Source: Methanobacteriaceae archaeon (GTDB lineage: Archaea > Methanobacteriota > Methanobacteria > Methanobacteriales > Methanobacteriaceae). From it: 10,710 nucleotides of DNA. The DNA lies in NCBI GenBank assembly GCA_011620845.1, contig WOYJ01000105.1, positions 1 through 10,710 of the forward strand, given 5' to 3'. Of the stretch, positions 8,545 through 10,710 are shown piece by piece (position 1 is the stretch's first letter; the number at the start of each line of letters is the position of its first letter). The notes under the pieces are model-generated. The model ran no database searches, was not told where the DNA came from, and saw only the letters and a program-made list of their open reading frames with translations. A program made the translations under genes and the position numbers.

Positions 8545-8592
8545 TCACAAAGATATGATACTATCCACACCATATTCACAAAGATATAAATA
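8545..8592 (+). promoter_or_regulatory. Direct repeat TCACAAAGATAT with embedded TATA element
   Basis: TCACAAAGATAT is exact at 8545-8556 and 8576-8587, a 31-bp period. The second copy runs on into AAATA, giving CAAAGATATAAATA, a good BRE/TATA sequence; the first runs into GATA and is a poorer one. A start near 8613 would lie more than 200 bases before tfe, so it would drive either a long leader or a separate short RNA. Confidence 0.4.
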
Positions 8593-8612
8593 CCATCTGG
8601 ATCATATAATAA

Positions 8613-8719
8613 GTATTGATTAGAGATATTTTTAAGGTTATTACTGTTTGAAATTTATCTATTTAACAACCCGGTTGATTAAAAAATTCAAGAACACAAA
8701 TATATTCTTGTTTTTTTTT
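8613..8719 (+). ncRNA. Possible small transcript ending at a U9 terminator (speculative)
   Basis: The interval runs from the start predicted by the TATA element at about 8584-8592 to the end of a strong terminator, and would make an RNA of about 105 nt. It is very AT-rich, has no ORF with an SD, and besides the terminal hairpin shows only a small CAAC-CCG-GTTG stem. I recognise no known RNA family. It could instead be an attenuated leader of tfe, or not transcribed. Confidence 0.2.
8689..8719 (+). terminator. Hairpin plus T9 terminator
   Basis: CAAGAA, a 10-nt loop, TTCTTG and then nine T residues. The A6 just upstream can also pair with part of the T tract across a small internal loop. This is the clearest terminator-like signal in the window, yet it lies 200 bases after the preceding stop codon and about 110 bases before tfe. 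Confidence 0.6.
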
Positions 8720-8748
8720 AATATTGACCTTTAAAAATTGGACTTATT

Positions 8749-8772
8749 AAAATTAAAACTAAAATTAAAACT
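8749..8772. repeat. Perfect 12-bp tandem duplication next to the tfe TATA box
   Basis: AAAATTAAAACT occurs twice in a row (8749-8760, 8761-8772). The second copy runs straight into TATATAAAG and so supplies the BRE position of the tfe promoter. Confidence 0.85.
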
Positions 8773-8781
8773 TATATAAAG
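8771..8781 (+). promoter_or_regulatory. Candidate tfe promoter (TATA)
   Basis: CTTATATAAAG with A-rich DNA upstream is a near-ideal archaeal TATA box. A start near 8803 gives a leader of about 28 nt that contains the GGGAGG SD. Confidence 0.65.
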
Positions 8782-8830
8782 AGAACTTAATACAAATTCA
8801 TTAAGTCAGTAAAACATGGGAGGAACTTGA

Positions 8831-9319
8831 ATGTTTAACGACACAGCAGTACAGGAATTACTGACCAGCATAACCAACGACGATGAAAACAGCTTTTCTA
8901 TCATCAAGTGCATGTTGGAAGGTAAAACCACGGATGAAGAGATAGCTGAGGTTACAGAAATTAGACTCAACATAGTAAGGAGAGTCCTATACAAACTGTA
9001 CGATGCAGGAATCGCCAGCTACACGAGAAGTAAAGATCCAGAAACACAATGGTACACCTACAACTGGACTTTTGAAGAGAAGAAGGTATTCGAGATTTTA
9101 GACGAAAAATATAAAAAATACTCCAAAGAAGTCAACGATTCACTGGAATATGAAGAAGGAAACATGTTCTTCGTATGTAAAAACAACGATCACAGATACA
9201 ATTTCGAAGAAGCCTCTGAAAATAACTTCACCTGCGGAGAATGTGGAGCTCCACTGGAATATCAGGACAACTCCGCAATAATAGATGAATTAAAAGAATT
9301 AAAAGATAAAATCAACTAA
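8831..9319 (+). CDS. tfe: Transcription initiation factor E, alpha subunit (TFE)
   Basis: TFE stabilises the open complex of archaeal RNA polymerase together with TBP and TFB. The 162-residue protein has an N-terminal winged-helix domain (about 5-80, including TDEEIAEVTEIRLNIVRRVL and the wing tip WYTYNW), a charged coiled linker and a C-terminal zinc ribbon. The ribbon is incomplete: the second knuckle is normal (C135, C138), but the first reads FFVCKNNDHRY, with C116 present and Asn at 119 where a second Cys is expected. His121 is nearby and could substitute. ATG at 8831 has GGGAGG seven bases upstream. An acidic C-terminal tail follows the ribbon. Confidence 0.94.
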   Translation: MFNDTAVQELLTSITNDDENSFSIIKCMLEGKTTDEEIAEVTEIRLNIVRRVLYKLYDAGIASYTRSKDPETQWYTYNWTFEEKKVFEILDEKYKKYSKEVNDSLEYEEGNMFFVCKNNDHRYNFEEASENNFTCGECGAPLEYQDNSAIIDELKELKDKIN

Positions 9320-9376
9320 TTCTATTTAATTATTTAAATCCTGGCATCTTTTTTAATTTCACTTAGAGGGGCCTAA

Positions 9377-9853
9377 TTGAATCTTAAACTATTAGAAGAT
9401 TTAAACTCCTCCTCATACCTAATTGAACATTCTAAAGCTGTATTAGCTAAAGCTCTGGAAATAGCAACTAATTTTGATGTAGATTTAGAAATAGTCCGTG
9501 CTGGAGCACTACTCCACGATGTGGGACGGACGAAAACCCAGGGGGTCCATCATGGGATAGAAGGTGCACAGATTTTAAAGGAACACGGTCTCCCTAAAGA
9601 TGTGGCGAGGATAGCGGAAGTGCACATCGGTGCCGGAATACCACGCGATGAGGCGTGCCTGTTAGGCCTGCCCTACCAGGATTACCTACCGGTAACATTA
9701 GAAGAAAAGATCGTGGCCCACGCCGATAACCTGATACACGGTACCCGGGAAGTTTCCCTGGAATTTGTAGTGGAGAAATGGGAAAAAAGCATGGGAAAAA
9801 ACCACCCCTCCTCTGATCGTCTTAGAAAACTCCACGGTGAACTGATCATATAA
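9377..9853 (+). CDS. HD-domain metal-dependent phosphohydrolase (TIGR00295-type)
   Basis: The 158-residue protein carries the HD superfamily metal site: H18, H47-D48 in ALLHDVGR, H58/H59 in GVHHGIEGAQ, H83 in EVHIGAG and D117 in AHADN. This is the pattern of small archaeal HD proteins of the TIGR00295 type. Known HD enzymes cleave phosphomonoesters or phosphodiesters of nucleotides; the substrate here is unknown. The start is TTG at 9377, supported by AGAGGGG a few bases upstream. It follows tfe by 57 bases, a gap containing a T-rich run (CTTTTTTAA) and a weak TATA-like TTATTTAAAT. Its last codons and stop lie in the first copy of a 22-bp duplication. Confidence 0.88.
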   Translation: MNLKLLEDLNSSSYLIEHSKAVLAKALEIATNFDVDLEIVRAGALLHDVGRTKTQGVHHGIEGAQILKEHGLPKDVARIAEVHIGAGIPRDEACLLGLPYQDYLPVTLEEKIVAHADNLIHGTREVSLEFVVEKWEKSMGKNHPSSDRLRKLHGELII

Positions 9854-9887
9854 ACTCGTATCTAGTATCATATAAACTCTGTATCTA
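9845..9887. repeat. 22-bp tandem duplication spanning the stop codon of the HD gene
   Basis: ATCATATAAACTCGTATCTA (9845-9864) recurs at 9867-9887 with one inserted T. The first copy contains the final Ile codons and TAA stop of the HD protein; the second lies in the intergenic space. Confidence 0.9.
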
Positions 9888-9888
9888 A

Positions 9889-9899
9889 TTTTATAAATT
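9889..9899 (+). promoter_or_regulatory. Candidate tfuA promoter (TATA)
   Basis: TTTTATAAATT at this position would start RNA near 9920 and give a leader of about 45 nt. A second AT-rich element (TTATATTTAATT, near 9914) could serve instead. Confidence 0.4.
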
Positions 9900-9966
9900 A
9901 AAAAAAAGATACTGTTATATTTAATTGCACAAACTAATTGGATACAAAAAGTTAGGGGCCCCTCCC

Positions 9967-10614
9967 ATGGAAAACAGAATCATAATATTCACCGGACCTT
10001 CACTGCACCCTGAAGAAGCAAGGAAAATTTTAGATGCTGATTACCGCCCACCAGTGGGTAGAGATGATATATTACTGGCTTTAAGGGATAATCCAAAAGT
10101 AATTGGAATAATCGATGGTGTTTTTCACCAGAGACCAGCGGTATCCCACAAAGAACTCTTAAAAGCACTGGAATTAGGGGTTAAAGTGGTTGGAGGATCG
10201 AGTATGGGTGCCTTGAGAGCTTCTGAACTGGATGATATGGGAATGATCGGTGTAGGGAAAGTTTATAAGGCATATAAAAGTGGTGAGATAGAATCGGATG
10301 ATGATGTGGCCGTGGTTTTCGACCCGGAAACCAAGAAGCAGCACTCAGAAGCACTTATTAGCATGAACTATAATTTTAAGAAGGCCAGCGAAGAAGGCCT
10401 GATATCACAGGAAGACTTAAAAGAATTAAACAGCACAGCCAAAACAATATTCTACCCTAAAAGGACGTACAGATCCGTTATAATGAGTTCAAATCTTGAT
10501 ACAGATAAAAAAGACAATTTAATGAAATATATCCATGAAAAAGGGGTAGATATCAAGAGAGAAGACGCGCGTTTGGTTTTAAAATACATAAAGGAAAATT
10601 TAATGGATGAATGA
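9967..10614 (+). CDS. tfuA: TfuA-family protein (YcaO thioamidation partner)
   Basis: TfuA proteins work with YcaO enzymes to convert a backbone amide to a thioamide. In Methanosarcina the ycaO-tfuA pair is reported to be needed for the thioglycine in the active site of methyl-coenzyme M reductase (McrA). This 215-residue protein has the TfuA core: TGPSL (9-13), VGRDDI (30-35), IDGVF (49-53), VSHKELLKAL (59-68), GGSSMGALRASEL (76-88), GMIGVGKVYKAY and DDDVAVVF (111-118). The C-terminal third is less conserved. I chose ATG at 9967, because ENRIIIFTGPSL is the usual beginning; a frame from TTG at 9925 adds 14 residues without an SD. A GGGG SD lies in the palindrome AGGGGCCCCT eight bases before the ATG and may be partly occluded. 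No ycaO is visible here. Confidence 0.9.
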   Translation: MENRIIIFTGPSLHPEEARKILDADYRPPVGRDDILLALRDNPKVIGIIDGVFHQRPAVSHKELLKALELGVKVVGGSSMGALRASELDDMGMIGVGKVYKAYKSGEIESDDDVAVVFDPETKKQHSEALISMNYNFKKASEEGLISQEDLKELNSTAKTIFYPKRTYRSVIMSSNLDTDKKDNLMKYIHEKGVDIKREDARLVLKYIKENLMDE

Positions 10615-10675
10615 ATTTGCAAAAATTAATCCATGAATAAAATTGGTGAAAATTTAATTTAGGGTCTTAGATTTT

Positions 10676-10710
10676 TTATGTTTCTGAGAGTTTTTGTAGG
10701 GCTGTTTTTG
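10676..10710 (-). CDS. Possible C-terminus of a minus-strand gene entering from the right
   Basis: Reading in from the right edge on the minus strand, one frame encodes KTALQKLSET followed by TAA. This helix-like sequence would be a normal protein end, convergent with tfuA across a 61-bp AT-rich gap. Only ten codons are visible, so chance is quite possible. A plus-strand ATG at 10678 also opens a frame (MFLRVFVGLFL), without a well-placed SD. Confidence 0.25.
   Translation of the reverse strand, partial: KTALQKLSET

Larger units (their letters stand above)
8490..8830. other. 341-bp gene-free stretch between the CofE-like gene and tfe
   Basis: No convincing coding sequence is present on either strand. 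In order it holds two hairpins after the CofE-like stop, a 12-bp direct repeat whose second copy forms a TATA element, about 100 bases of unassigned AT-rich DNA, a hairpin with nine T residues, a 12-bp tandem repeat, and the tfe TATA box and SD. The longest ATG frame I checked (8555, 23 codons) lacks an SD. Confidence 0.7.

Noticed and set aside
8555..8623. 23-codon frame MILSTPYSQRY... in the gene-free stretch
   Set aside because: No SD, composition follows the AT-rich background, and it spans the candidate promoter repeat.

Overview
The window looks like chromosomal DNA of a methanogenic archaeon, most likely of the order Methanobacteriales (Methanobacterium-like). The evidence is AT-rich intergenic DNA with archaeal TATA elements, archaeal-type ribosomal proteins L10/P0, L1 and L11, archaeal Spt5, SecE, FtsZ and TFE, a coenzyme M biosynthesis enzyme (ComA), a CofE-like F420-ligase-family protein, and a TfuA protein of the type tied to McrA thioamidation. 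Genus-level assignment is inference.

Left half, minus strand (1-4426): read right to left this is the classic archaeal cluster ftsZ - secE - spt5 - rpl11 - rpl1 - rpl10, with rpl12 expected just past the left edge. spt5/rpl11 overlap by one base (TAATG) and rpl1/rpl10 abut (TAAATG), so translational coupling is likely. ftsZ and secE each have their own candidate TATA element. The start of rpl1 carries a close match to the L1-binding mRNA element known from Methanococcus vannielii, plus a perfect 10-bp hairpin against its Shine-Dalgarno (SD) and an 11-codon upstream ORF. Autoregulation of L1-L10(-L12) by L1 is therefore the best-supported regulatory reading in the window.

Middle (4427-7509): a conserved archaeal protein with a pyruvate-kinase C-terminal-like fold (minus) is divergent from comA (plus). 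comA converges on an MJ1255-family GT-B glycosyltransferase (minus), whose inter-domain linker contains a five-copy, 21-bp in-frame minisatellite.

Right half, plus strand (7638-10614): a CofE-like protein, a 341-bp gene-free stretch with terminators, repeats and a possible small transcript, then tfe, an HD-domain phosphohydrolase and tfuA. The last 35 bases may hold the C-terminus of a minus-strand gene.

Most genes are housekeeping. No defence island, IS element, CRISPR, tRNA or rRNA is visible. The points most worth a second look are the L1 mRNA element, the glycosyltransferase minisatellite, the 8590-8719 transcript/terminator candidate, the degenerate zinc knuckle in TFE, and a cluster of short tandem duplications near gene ends and promoters.
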